From contig JBHGNT010000014.1 of NCBI GenBank assembly GCA_043228905.1, positions 13,454,001-13,518,000 on the forward strand: 64,000 nt of DNA, written 5' to 3'. Source of the stretch: Azolla caroliniana. Taxonomy: Eukaryota > Polypodiophyta. Below are positions 42,960-52,872 of the stretch, one piece after another. The position numbers were made by a program, and so were the translations under genes. The number at the start of each line of letters is the position of its first letter. Position 1 is the stretch's first letter. Below the pieces are notes generated by a model. That model searched no databases, was not told the DNA's origin, and saw only the letters and a program-made list of their open reading frames with translations.

Positions 42960-44740
42960 AGAGCAAACTCTATGTCGGCCGCTACCTCAACTAGTGCCTC
43001 CGGTCCGGAAGACGTATGGTTCGTCGATTCCGGTGCCTCGAACCATATGACATCGCATCAAGAATGGTTCCGAGAACTTCGAGAGCCGGACTGACCCGAC
43101 TATGTTGAAACTGGAGACGACACTACGCACCCGATTCGGCACATTGGCAATGTTCCGTTCGGAAAAGAAGGTAAGCAAAATTACATTAAAAATGTCTTAC
43201 ATGTACCGACCATTACGAAGAATTTGGTCTCCGTCGGCCAAATTGTAGAGCAAGGGATGCAAGTTCGATTTAATCAAGGTGGTTGCTTCATCGAAAAAGA
43301 GGACCGACTCATCGCACGCGGACGAAGAGAGGGACGGATGTTCATTCTCGATTCATGCGAGATGAAATCCGCCATGTTCGCGAATAACACGAAAGCCAAC
43401 TCCGACATAGAGCTATGGCACAAGAGAATGAGCCACATCAATCTCAACAAACTCAAAGCAATGAAATTGAAAGGAGTCGTCATCGGACTCCCGACATTCA
43501 AAGAGAAGGAGATTGAAGGTGTATGCGAAGCGTGCCAATTCGGCAAGCAACACCGACACTCATTCCCGAAAGAGCGGAACGTGAGCAAAGGTCTGCTCGA
43601 CGTAGTCCATTCCGACGTATGGGGACCAGCGCAGACGGCTACATTCGGCGGATGCCGATATTACGTGCTCTTCATCGATGACTTCTCTAGGCACACTTGG
43701 ATCTACCCAATGCGGCAAAAGAGCGAAGTGTTCAGACACTTCCAAAACTTCAAGAATGAAGTCAAGAAAGCCATGGGCCGACATGTACAATTCCTTCGAT
43801 CGGATGGCGGCAAGGAATACTTCTCGGACGATTTCACGGCGTATCTCCGAAAGGAAGGAATTCGACGAGAATTCACTTGCTGACACACTCCGCAACAAAA
43901 CGGAGTAGCCGAGCGCAAAAATCGGCACATCCTCGAAGTAGCGGGGGCCATGATGAACGAGAAGCATATGCCCAAGTGATATTGGGCCGAAGCTGCAAAT
44001 ACGGCCATCTACCTAATTAACCGGTGCACAACATCCAGCGTGCACGAGGTCACTCCGCACGAAAAATACTTCGGAAAGAAGCCGGACTTATCGCATATCC
44101 GGATATTTGGCGCGATAGCGTACGTGCACATCCCCGACGAGAAGCGCCAAAAGCTTGACCCGAAGTCGGAGAAATGTATCCTCGTAGGATACTCACTGGA
44201 GCAAAAGGGGTACAAGTGCTACAACCCCTCAACTCGAAAATCTCGAGTAAGTCGAGATGTCATTTTTGACGAATCAGTATCCTGGTACGCACCAGAGACA
44301 ACTTCAACTCCGACTCCGCTCGACCTGGAATCCGCCGAACAAGAGATAGAGGATGAAGATCGCCTTACGCGCATGATAGAAGAAAGTCTGATCATGAACC
44401 GACTGAGCGAACCACAAGAGCCTTTGAGCGATCAAAGCACATCACGGCCTAGCTTGAAGATGGACAAAGGCAAGGCGAAAATGGCGGAATACGCAGATGA
44501 TTGCATCGACGACGATGAGTCAACTCACTCACTCGATAGTGAGTTCGGCGGCTTCGATGTCCCAATCGGAGCTAAGAAAGCCCTCATCTCTGCAAATGAA
44601 AAGCTCTATCGATCCACCCGTGAAAAGAACCCCGTAAGCCGATTCGGCTACAACGATTATATGGCGTACCATTACGCCTTTATGATGAAGGTAGCGACAA
44701 TACGGGAGCCAGAAACCTTTTCCAAAGCCGCGAAGGACTC
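42960..44740 (+). pseudogene. Cop1-1 protease and integrase
   Basis: Protease: VWFVDSGASNHMTSHQEWF (Asp-Ser-Gly kept). GAG-pre-integrase: LWHKRMSHINLNKLKAM with CEACQFGKQHRH. Integrase: VHSDVWGPAQTATFGG, YYVLFIDDFSRHTWIYPM, FLRSDGGKEYFS, then after a stop QQNGVAERKNRHILEVA. C-terminal block: NPSTRKSRVSRDVIFDESVS. Stops at about 43092, 43881 and 43977. Otherwise well conserved. Confidence 0.85.
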
Positions 44741-44756
44741 GTGATGGATCGAAGCA

Positions 44757-46271
44757 ATGAACGAGGAGATGCAGGCACTAAGGAAGAATGAGACGTGGGA
44801 TCTCGTTCCCACCTCACCACACAAAAAGGCAATCGGATGCAGATGGATCTACAAGGTGAAGTATAACGCCGATGGCTCCGTAAACTGCTACAAAGCTCGA
44901 CTCGTAGCGAAAGGATACACTCAGACGCATGGCGTCGACTACGAAGAGACCTTTGCCCTGGTGGCAAAGATGACGACGGTATGGACCGTAATTGCGATTG
45001 CCGCGGCGAAAGGGTGGCATCTCCATCAAATGGACGTCAAGAATGCCTTTCTACAAGGCAAATTAGAAGAGGAGGTGTACATGATCCAACCACCCGGCTT
45101 CAACTCGAGTAACCATCTGAAAGCCGTTTGCCGACTCAAGAAGCCACTCTACGGCCTCAAGCAAGCACCGCGTGCTTGGCATTCGAAGATAACGCAATAT
45201 CTTCATCAAATCGGCTTCTATATGTCAAAATCGGACAACTCTCTCTACATACGAAGCGATTCCGCAAGTCCGATCGTCATCATTTTATATGTGGATGACC
45301 TAGTCATTGGAGGTGAGCATCTCGTCGAAATCAATAAAGTCAAATCCCTCCTTTCCAACAAGTTCGAGATGACGGACATGAAGGAGCTCCACTACTTCCT
45401 CGGCATCGAGGTAATTCAGACTCCGGCCGGAATCATGATCTCTCAATGGCACTACATGCTCAACTTGTTATACAAGTTCGGGATGGTTGAGTGCAAATCC
45501 GCGGCAACCCCGTTCGATCGCAATCTCAAACTCAATGCGAACTCCGACACCAAAGCGTGTGAGCCGACTCAATATCGGCAACTCATCGGGAGTCTCATCT
45601 ACCTCACGATCACATGACCCGATCTTAGTTATCCAGTCGGTCTCCTTAGCCAATTCATGCAAACACTGCGTGATAATCACTTGGATTGCGGTAAGCGAGT
45701 TCTACGATATGTGAGCAACACAATGGATTGTGGCATCCTCTACAAGACCGTGATGCCAATACGACTCGAGGGTTACACAGACGCCGATTGGGCCGGCTAC
45801 AAAGCCGATAGAAGATCAACCTTTGGATTTGTTTTCTCCCTCTGCAGCGGAGCAATATCCTGGAGTAGCAAGAAGCAGCCTACTGTTGCTCTTTCGAGTA
45901 CGGAGGCGGAATACAGGGGTGCAGTCGTAGCTGCATGTGAAGCCGTATGGCTCAAAAGGATACTCAAGAATCTGGGCGTACCCATCAACGATCCGACTTC
46001 CCTTTACTGTGACAACATTAGCAGTATCTATCTAGCTCGGAACCCGGTGTTCCATGCGCGGACAAAGCACATCGAAGTGTACTATCACTTCATCCGAGAG
46101 CGTGTTCTAGCTGGAGATGTTGACCTACAACACATTAGCACCAATCTTCAAACGACCGACATCTTCACTAAAGCCTTAGGAGCCGACAAGCTATGGCAAA
46201 TCATGACTGATCTCGTATTGACGATTCGTGACCTGCCAAGCTTGAGGGGGAGTACTGAAGACATTACGTAG
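44757..46271 (+). pseudogene. Cop1-1 reverse transcriptase and RNase H
   Basis: RT: ENETWDLVPTSPHKKAIGCRW-type start, HQMDVKNAFLQGKLEEEVYM, KPLYGLKQAPRAW, active site ILYVDDLVIGG. A stop at 45615 lies in the conserved ITxPDLSY block. RNase H: GYTDADWAGYKADRRSTFGF, LSSTEAEYRGAVVAACEAVW, FHARTKHIEVYYHFIRER and TTDIFTKALGADKL. The frame ends after LRGSTEDIT, directly past the first polypurine tract. Confidence 0.88.
46238..46252 (+). other. Cop1-1 first (displaced) polypurine tract
   Basis: AAGCTTGAGGGGGAG right after the LPSL codons, where most copia elements have their only tract. Here the LTR does not follow; a spacer does. Confidence 0.7.
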
Positions 46272-46383
46272 TGGATTCCGCAAACCACGCACACTACGCA
46301 ATAATGCGTGGATTTCGCAACCACGCAACGAAGCCGCGAAGAGCCGATCCACCGCGCAAAGCCGCGAAGAAAGACGCAAGCCG

Positions 46384-46673
46384 TGTCGTGATATGGCAAG
46401 ACTCGAACCCATGACCTTAGGTTATATGGATCGAGCTCTTGACCATTAGATCATCTATTGTAATACGTAAGATATTATTTTCATTTACATTTTATTATAG
46501 GAAATTAGTGTATATTCCAGATTTCTCTGGAACATTCTAGAAGCTTCAGGATTACTCCTGAAAACACTATAAAAGAGGGCACTAGGCATTATATTGAACC
46601 AAATTGGTTCAACGCCAGTCTTAAGCCTTTTAGCCACCATTGTATATTCTCTTCATATAATACATATCTTTCT

Positions 46674-46723
<50 letters not shown>

Positions 46724-46825
46724 CTCGCTCACTTCTTTCTTCTCTCGAAGAAGTTCCACACCTCTCATAGTACTAATCCTTCGTTTAGTACTAATTCCTT
46801 CTCTGTCTCAGTACTGTTCCTGATA
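46384..46825 (+). repeat. Gy1-B 5' LTR (442 bp)
   Basis: TGTCGTGATATGG to GTTCCTGATA. TATAAAA at 46568, predicted RNA start region AAATTGGTTCAA at 46601, CT microsatellite at about 46679-46722, then three TAGTACT-type motifs in U5. A tRNA-like module lies antisense at its start (B box 46409-46399, A box 46453-46443). Confidence 0.93.
46568..46612 (+). promoter_or_regulatory. Gy1-B core promoter and predicted self-primer
   Basis: TATAAAA at 46568-46574. The sequence AAATTGGTTCAA starts 33 nt after the first T, where Pol II would begin transcription. It is the exact reverse complement of the site after the LTR (46828-46839). It is also the right half of the near-palindrome TTGAACCAAATTGGTTCAA. 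Confidence 0.7.
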
Positions 46826-46827
46826 GT

Positions 46828-46839
46828 TTGAACCAATTT
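46828..46839 (+). other. Gy1-B primer binding site, self-complementary type
   Basis: TTGAACCAATTT, two bases (GT) after the LTR end. It lacks the TGG of a tRNA site but pairs 12 of 12 with the predicted 5' end of the element RNA. Confidence 0.7.
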
Positions 46840-46899
46840 TTCCTACCTTCTGTCTCTCTCATTTCCTACTAATCTTTTATTCCTCTTTTCTTTCATCCC

Positions 46900-47486
46900 A
46901 TGGTCACTGTTAGTGCTGAAGAATATCAATCTGTTTTCTCGGAATTTCAATGCTTGAAGGAGAAGTTCCATGCTTTGGAACAAGAAAACCAACGGTTGCT
47001 GGGGGATCTTCAACAAATCTCCTTAGAAAAGCAGCAAACGCAACAACAACATGGGGAACTTGCGTTACGCGTGCAACAACTCGAAGCAACCATCGTAGTG
47101 ATGCAACAACAAGGGCCCGGAACACAAGGGATTCATAAAGAACCCAAGATTGGCCTTCCCATGAAGTTCAATGGAACGCGATCGCAGTTTAGAGGGTTCC
47201 TTAACCAGGTACGATTAGTTATTCAAATGCATCCTTCCCGATATCCCACCGATGCATCACGAGTGGGTTTAGTAGGCACTTTGTTAAGTGGCTCAACGTT
47301 GTCATGGTTCGCTCCACTATTAGAAAAGGAATCTCCGTTACTCAACAATTTTGAAGAGTTTCTAGGTGAGTTTAAAGCATGTTTCGGAGATACTGATAGC
47401 ATCAGGACCGCAATCAACAAAATCCGGCGATTACGCCAAGGTGACCGTCCAGCCTCCGCATACGCTGCAGATTTTCGCCTACTCGC
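46900..47486 (+). pseudogene. Gy1-B gag, 5' part (split by Gy1-C)
   Basis: ATG at 46900 (MVTVSAEEYQSVFSEFQCLK). Coiled coil at residues about 15-70 (EQENQRLLGDLQQISLEKQQ), capsid core with KIGLPMKFNGTRSQFRGFLN, HPSRYPTDASRVGLVGTLL and RRLRQGDRPASAYAADFRLL. The frame is cut at the CTCGC target and continues at 53427. Without C it was intact here. Confidence 0.9.
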
Positions 47487-48035
47487 TGTCGTGACTCTTG
47501 AGTAGGAAGCAGAGAGAGAGCGATGGCGATAGAGATAACGATAACGATAGAGATGGCGAGAGCGGTAGAGATAGCGATAGTGATAGCAAAAGAGAGTGAA
47601 AAAGGGAGAGAGTGCGAGAGAGAGAAAAGTATAAGTGAGAGATAAGAAATGGGAATGAGATTATATTATGAGAAAGAAGATTACAAGGAGTAGGCTAAGG
47701 GCTAAAGACTGGTGTTGAACCGAATGAGTTGTGATGAGTGTATGGACTCTTATTTATAGGCCCTTATGGAGTATTCTAGAATGTTCTAGAATATTTTAGA
47801 TATTTATGAATAATAATAATAATAAATATAATCATGAAATATTCAAGAACATTCTAGAATAATCTAGAATGTTCTAAATATCTCGTAATAACTAAACATA
47901 TAATTATTATGATTACATCTCACATATGTTATTACAATGGTTAAAGTACAATATGTAAACCAAGAGGTTATGGGTTCGATTCCTGGTTCGCCAAGATGAA
48001 TGTCATGATAAGCCAAGATGTATGTCTTCATGACA
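47487..48035 (-). repeat. Gy1-C 3' LTR (549 bp)
   Basis: On the minus strand from TGTCATGAAGACA to GAGTCACGACA. Same as 52873-53421 wherever compared. Contains a degenerate GATAGC-type hexamer array (47520-47590) and TTCTAGAA clusters. Confidence 0.95.
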
Positions 48036-51000
48036 TTATCCCCCCTTTTCGATGACGAGTTGCACGAGTCGGAAGAAAAGAGTTCAGACTTGGTTTATGA
48101 GGATATTGGTTGTGAAATGCAACAACCATGTCGGAGGCATTGGCAAGATGTTCGGCAGGCTCCCATGTTCGATCATTAGGTGTATAGCCTAACCAATCAA
48201 CCAAGTAGTATAGTTTGTTGCGAATGATCTTGGAGTCGAGGATAGCGGCAACCTCATATTCAGAGCCATTGGAAACGTCAATTGGAGGTGGGGGAGGTGT
48301 AACACGACCCGGAATAGAGCTCGTTGTGTAGGGCTCCAAAAGTGAAACATGGAAGACCGGGTGAAGACGCATATGAGGAGGAAGATCAAGACGAAATGTC
48401 ACATCATTGATCTTACCACTTATGACATATGGGCCAAAACGTTGATAATCCAATTTGTAGCAAGGTCGGGTCGTTTTAATGCTACCTTGTAAGAGCCATA
48501 CACGATCGCCTACTTGAAATGTAGTCGATGAATCACGCCGATGACGGTCAGCAATCTTCTTTTGAGTGTTTTGGGCTTCACATAAATGATGCAAAAGCAT
48601 ATCCTGAACTTCTTGGAGTCGAGTGAGCCGATCTTCAGCAGCTGGGTTTTTTGGGAGTTCAGGATGTTCAAGCATCGTCCAACGAGGATGGTACCCAATG
48701 TTTGCAAAAAATGGGGAATATCCAGTAGAAGAATGCTCGGAGTTGTTATAAGCAAATTCTGCCAAAGGTAGTAAATCCACCCAATCATCTTGTTGATAAT
48801 TGACAAAACAACGTAGATATTGCTCGACTGTTTGGTTGGTGCGCTCACTCTGCCCATTAGTCTCTGGATGGTAGCCGGAAGAGAGTTTACAAGAAGTATG
48901 TAAGAGTTTGAACATGTGCCGCCAAAATTTCGAGATGAATTGGGGACCCCGATCACTGATAATATCATCCGGAAGACCATGATGGCGAAACACCTCCCGC
49001 ATGAGTAAATCAGTTGTCTCTTGACTAGTAATGGTCTTTGTGCATGGAAGGAAATGTGCCATCTTCGTAAAACGATCGACAACCGTGAGAATCGAATCAA
49101 ATCCCTTGGAAGGTGGAAGATCCGTAATAAAGTCCAAGGAAATAGATTTCCATGGGCTCTCCGGAATAGGCATTGGCTGTAATAAGCCATATGGATGATG
49201 TCGAGGCTTTTTTGATCGGCAACATGTATCACAGCTACGAACATAATCCGTAACAAAATGGCGAAGCCGTGGCCACCAATATCGGCGAGAAATCAACTCA
49301 AAAGTCTTGTGGATGCCGAAGTGTCCCGCCATTGGTGTGTCATGACATTGTTGCATGACTTTGAGTCGAGAAGGACCGTCAGGCACATACAAGAGAGTTT
49401 GTCGAAAAAGTAACCCATCATGCCAACTAAACTGGGTGTAGTCTAGACGAGGATTTTGAGTTTGGGAGCTAGATGCACGATTTGGGATAATATGGCTCAA
49501 AACCTCTTGGGCGAACGCATCAGTCGCAATCTGCTCACGAATGGAATCAAGAAGCCTTGAATCTCCCGGTGTGTTGATGGTATGCATTGCCATTATTCGT
49601 AGACGATCAGGACCTAAGAGGATTTGCTTTTGGCTTTCAAATGCGGCCTCTCCAGGTTGAAGTTCCATATACGAACGTCTAGATAAAGCATCTGCTTTTC
49701 CTTGTTGCATCCCAGGGCGATATAGAATTACAAAATCGAAACGAGTTAAGAACTGCGCCCAACGAGCTTGTCGTCGATTCAAGACTCGAGCACTTTGAAA
49801 GTATGTTAGATTTTTATGATCATTGTAGACAATAATCTGTTGAGAAGAACCCTCCAGAAAATGACGCCATTGTTGAAAAGAATCCACAATGGCAAGAAGC
49901 TCTTTGTCGTGAATCTCATAGTTGATTTCTGCGGCTTCAAATTTTCGTGAGTGAAAAGCCACCGGGTGCAGTTCACCATCATCACCAATTTGGGATAGTA
50001 CACTTCCGAGTGCGAAATCCGATGCATCAGCTTCAAGTATAAAGCGCCTCATTGGATCGACATGGATTAAGATTGGTGCGGATGTAAATGCTTGCTTTAA
50101 ACCCTCAAATGCAGAGTTCACATCTATACTCCATACAAATGGTCGATTCTTGTGCGTCAGTTGAGTGAGGGGCAACACAATTTTTGAATAATCTTTGATG
50201 AACTTGCGATAAAAGTTTGCGAACCCCAAAAAACATTGCACATCTCGCACGGACTGTGGTGTTTGCCAATCCAAAATTGTTCGAACCTTTGATGGATCCA
50301 TAGAGATGCCATTTGAAGAGACTATGTACCCCAAAAACTCCACTTGACATTGGTCGAAACTACACTTCTCCAATTTTGCATAGAGACCATACTCTCGTAG
50401 CCGTTGCAAAACTTGGCGAACATGTATATCATGTTCTTCTTGAGTTTTTGAGTAGATCAAGATATCATCCAGGTAAACAATGATGAAGATATCGAGGAAG
50501 TCTCGAAAAATATCATTCGCCATATGTTGGAAGACTGCTGGTGCATTCGTGAGGCCAAAAGGCATCACTGTGTACTCAAAATGACCATAGCGAGTGCGGA
50601 ACGCCGTCTTCCATTCATCCCCAGGACGAATTCGAACAAGGTTGTAGGCACCTCGAAGATCTAACTTCGTGAAATACTTTGCTTCACTGAGGCGTTCTAG
50701 AAGGCTTGAGATCAATGGGAGAGCATATCGGTTTCTAACGGTCACTTTATTCAAGCCTCGATAATCCACGACCATACGAAGCGTACCATCTTTCTTCTTA
50801 ACGAAAAAGATGGGTGCACCAGCAGGAGATTTTGAATGTTGGATAAAACCATTTGCCAAGTTCTCATTGATATATTCTCGAAGAACCTCTAACTCCGTGG
50901 GCGAAAGATTATAAATTGGTCCCCATGGAGGCTCTTTTCCTGGCTGCAAATCAATTGGGCAATCATATGGTCGATGCTCTGGTAGTCTATTAGCCTTCAC

Positions 51001-51672
51001 CTTATCGAACACATCGGAGAATTCTATGTACTTCTTTGGTAGTTGGACCCCCAATTCTTGTGAGCTAGATGAGGGAGTTGCTAAAACCGCAAATACCATC
51101 ATGTCTTCCTTTCTTCCATCCTCTCGTAATTGATGTATAGAGATTGTTGAAATTGTGGGGGATCCTAGATCCTTAGTTGGAGCTTCAAGAGACTTGGATT
51201 GTACGGTGACCTCTTCAATAGTTCTTTTTCTCCAATCAATGGTTGGGTTATGTAACTCAAACCAAGGAAGACCAAGAACTAGAGAGTGCTCCGGACTACT
51301 AATGATGTTAAATGAGATGACACTAGCCAAATTACCTAGGACTACACGAATTGGTTCAGACTCTTCGACTATATCTCCTGATGCTATAGGGCGACCATCG
51401 ATGACTCCTACAGCTACTGGGTTTGGGAGTTTTTTCAAGATGATGTTTTGAGTCAATGCAAACTCGCGATCCATGAAACAAGAATTGGCTCCGGAATCTA
51501 GGAGGGCAGAGGCTAGGGCGCGATGACCTGTAGATGTGCTAAGCTCGACTTGTGCAGAAAAAACTCTACTAACTTGATTTGATGAAATGGAACCACAACT
51601 AGGTACTGACTCTACATAACTAGGATGGTCCAACCAAATGGCTCCTATTTTGGCCGGACTTATTCGTTTAAC
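48028..51672 (-). CDS. Gy1-C pol polyprotein (protease, RT, RNase H, integrase, chromodomain)
   Basis: Open in the -1 frame to gag, entered at GTTAAAC; no ATG start is present. Numbering from TTG at 51633 (1,201 aa): protease D46-S-G; RT about 215-455 with YLDD 387-390; RNase H with D536; integrase zinc site H764, H771, C801, C804; catalytic D834, D894 and E930 (35 residues between the last two); GPY at 1067-1069; chromodomain about 1124-1175 with aromatic residues Y1126, W1147 and Y1150, the positions that bind methyl-lysine in HP1-type chromodomains. All catalytic residues are present. The stop TGA lies 8 bp inside the 3' LTR. Closest known relatives by motif are Tf1/sushi-type chromoviruses. 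Confidence 0.93.
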   Translation of the reverse strand, partial: VKRISPAKIGAIWLDHPSYVESVPSCGSISSNQVSRVFSAQVELSTSTGHRALASALLDSGANSCFMDREFALTQNIILKKLPNPVAVGVIDGRPIASGDIVEESEPIRVVLGNLASVISFNIISSPEHSLVLGLPWFELHNPTIDWRKRTIEEVTVQSKSLEAPTKDLGSPTISTISIHQLREDGRKEDMMVFAVLATPSSSSQELGVQLPKKYIEFSDVFDKVKANRLPEHRPYDCPIDLQPGKEPPWGPIYNLSPTELEVLREYINENLANGFIQHSKSPAGAPIFFVKKKDGTLRMVVDYRGLNKVTVRNRYALPLISSLLERLSEAKYFTKLDLRGAYNLVRIRPGDEWKTAFRTRYGHFEYTVMPFGLTNAPAVFQHMANDIFRDFLDIFIIVYLDDILIYSKTQEEHDIHVRQVLQRLREYGLYAKLEKCSFDQCQVEFLGYIVSSNGISMDPSKVRTILDWQTPQSVRDVQCFLGFANFYRKFIKDYSKIVLPLTQLTHKNRPFVWSIDVNSAFEGLKQAFTSAPILIHVDPMRRFILEADASDFALGSVLSQIGDDGELHPVAFHSRKFEAAEINYEIHDKELLAIVDSFQQWRHFLEGSSQQIIVYNDHKNLTYFQSARVLNRRQARWAQFLTRFDFVILYRPGMQQGKADALSRRSYMELQPGEAAFESQKQILLGPDRLRIMAMHTINTPGDSRLLDSIREQIATDAFAQEVLSHIIPNRASSSQTQNPRLDYTQFSWHDGLLFRQTLLYVPDGPSRLKVMQQCHDTPMAGHFGIHKTFELISRRYWWPRLRHFVTDYVRSCDTCCRSKKPRHHPYGLLQPMPIPESPWKSISLDFITDLPPSKGFDSILTVVDRFTKMAHFLPCTKTITSQETTDLLMREVFRHHGLPDDIISDRGPQFISKFWRHMFKLLHTSCKLSSGYHPETNGQSERTNQTVEQYLRCFVNYQQDDWVDLLPLAEFAYNNSEHSSTGYSPFFANIGYHPRWTMLEHPELPKNPAAEDRLTRLQEVQDMLLHHLCEAQNTQKKIADRHRRDSSTTFQVGDRVWLLQGSIKTTRPCYKLDYQRFGPYVISGKINDVTFRLDLPPHMRLHPVFHVSLLEPYTTSSIPGRVTPPPPPIDVSNGSEYEVAAILDSKIIRNKLYYLVDWLGYTPNDRTWEPAEHLANASDMVVAFHNQYPHKPSLNSFLPTRATRHRKGGIMS
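48036..48049 (-). other. Gy1-C polypurine tract
   Basis: AAAAGGGGGGATAA on the minus strand beside the 3' LTR. It encodes the KGGI codons at the end of pol. Confidence 0.85.
51630..51672 (-). promoter_or_regulatory. Gy1-C -1 frameshift signal
   Basis: Minus-strand G TTA AAC (51672-51666), spacer GAATAAGT, stem CCGGCCAAA (51657-51649) pairing with TTTGGTTGG (51638-51630), two G-U pairs, 10-nt loop. The gag stop TAA is inside the spacer. Confidence 0.7.
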
Positions 51673-52787
51673 ACATCCTCTAATTGGCTCAAGACATCAA
51701 ATCTATTCTCATGGCATGGGCTATTAGGCTTAGTACTTAAGTTATTAGAAGTGATAGTAGAACTTGATGTAGGGTTGTCATGTGCACTTACTTGGTAAAC
51801 TTGACGCCTGGGTTTATGTGGACAATTCACAGCTATATGTCCTGGACCACCACAGTAGAGGCATAGGCGATGCGCCCGACGTCGTTGTTTCTCAGCATCT
51901 GATAAGGGCCCTCGACGTTGTGTCGACTCTATTTCCATCGGAGTGGGACCATCCCTCGTAACGGGTCTAGAACCTTGTGGCGGTGTGGCGACTATAGAAG
52001 CGTATGTCTGTTCCGGTTGGCGGCGTAACATTTGTTGACGTTCAGAACGTCGCTCAAATAGGCGATTATCACATCGCACAGCTCGGCTAATAGCTTCAGT
52101 AAGAGACTTTGGATCTTCATGGAAAGTAAGAAGAAGATCTTTGACATCGTTACGCAAACCCTGACGGAATTGATCCATTAAGGCTGCCTCATCCCAAGGG
52201 ATGTCGCATGCCAAGAGACGGAAATCTGCGGCATAAGCTGAAGCGGGACGATCTCCTTGTCGGAGTCTTCGAATCTTGTTTATTGCAGTCCTAGTGCTAT
52301 CCGTATCTCCAAAACTAGCTTGAAACTCCTTAACGAATGCCTCGAAATCCTCCAGTAATGGTGATTTCTTCTCAAGAAGTGGTGCAAACCATGCTAACGC
52401 TGTACCGCTTAGCAAGGTTCCTATTAATCCCACACGGGCAGCATCAGTTGGATACCGATTGGGATGTAACTGAATCACCAAACAAACTTGATTCAGGAAA
52501 CCTCGAAAGAGAGATCTGGTACCATCAAACTTGGCAGGGAGGCTAATCTTTGGTTCCCTTGGGGAGTTTTGAACCCCCGCCGCTTGTTCTCGTAATGTTA
52601 ATATAGTAGCCTCAAGTTGATGAACCCGTTGTGATAACTCCTCATATTGATGAGCTTTCTCAGTACTGACTTGTTGAAGATCCCCGAGTAGCCTTTGATT
52701 TTCTTGCTCTAATGCCACAAACTTAGTGGTGAGCATATCGAGCTCCGAAAGGACACACATATACTCTTGCTTGCTGACCGACTCCAT
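51660..52787 (-). CDS. Gy1-C gag, 375 aa, intact
   Basis: ATG at 52787. Residues about 20-70 form a coiled coil (FVALEQENQRLLGDLQQV). The capsid core is about 78-250 (ISLPAKFDGTRSLFRGFLNQ, RYPTDAARVGLIGTLLSGTA, RLRQGDRPASAYAADFRLLA, AISRAVRCDNRLFERRSER). A CX2CX4HX4C zinc knuckle (C309, C312, H317, C322) binds RNA. The capsid blocks resemble those of vertebrate sushi-type gags such as PEG10 and of fungal elements more than plant Tekay or CRM gags (from memory). Ends QLEDVLNE at the frameshift site. Confidence 0.93.
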   Translation of the reverse strand: MESVSKQEYMCVLSELDMLTTKFVALEQENQRLLGDLQQVSTEKAHQYEELSQRVHQLEATILTLREQAAGVQNSPREPKISLPAKFDGTRSLFRGFLNQVCLVIQLHPNRYPTDAARVGLIGTLLSGTALAWFAPLLEKKSPLLEDFEAFVKEFQASFGDTDSTRTAINKIRRLRQGDRPASAYAADFRLLACDIPWDEAALMDQFRQGLRNDVKDLLLTFHEDPKSLTEAISRAVRCDNRLFERRSERQQMLRRQPEQTYASIVATPPQGSRPVTRDGPTPMEIESTQRRGPLSDAEKQRRRAHRLCLYCGGPGHIAVNCPHKPRRQVYQVSAHDNPTSSSTITSNNLSTKPNSPCHENRFDVLSQLEDVLNE

Positions 52788-52859
52788 AACCGCGGGGGAA
52801 AAAGAAAGAAGGATAAAGAAGAAAGCTTGCTAGGGTTATTGGAGAAAGGGAAAAGAAAT

Positions 52860-52870
52860 ATTCGGTTCAA
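52860..52870 (-). other. Gy1-C primer binding site, self-complementary type
   Basis: Minus-strand TTGAACCGAAT, two bases (GT) after the LTR. It pairs 11 of 11 with ATTCGGTTCAA at the predicted RNA start (53111-53101). Confidence 0.75.
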
Positions 52871-52872
52871 AC

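Noticed and set aside
46594-46612. The palindrome TTGAACCAAATTGGTTCAA as the sole reason for primer-site complementarity
   Set aside because: Copy C lacks the left half of the palindrome but keeps full complementarity between RNA start and primer site.
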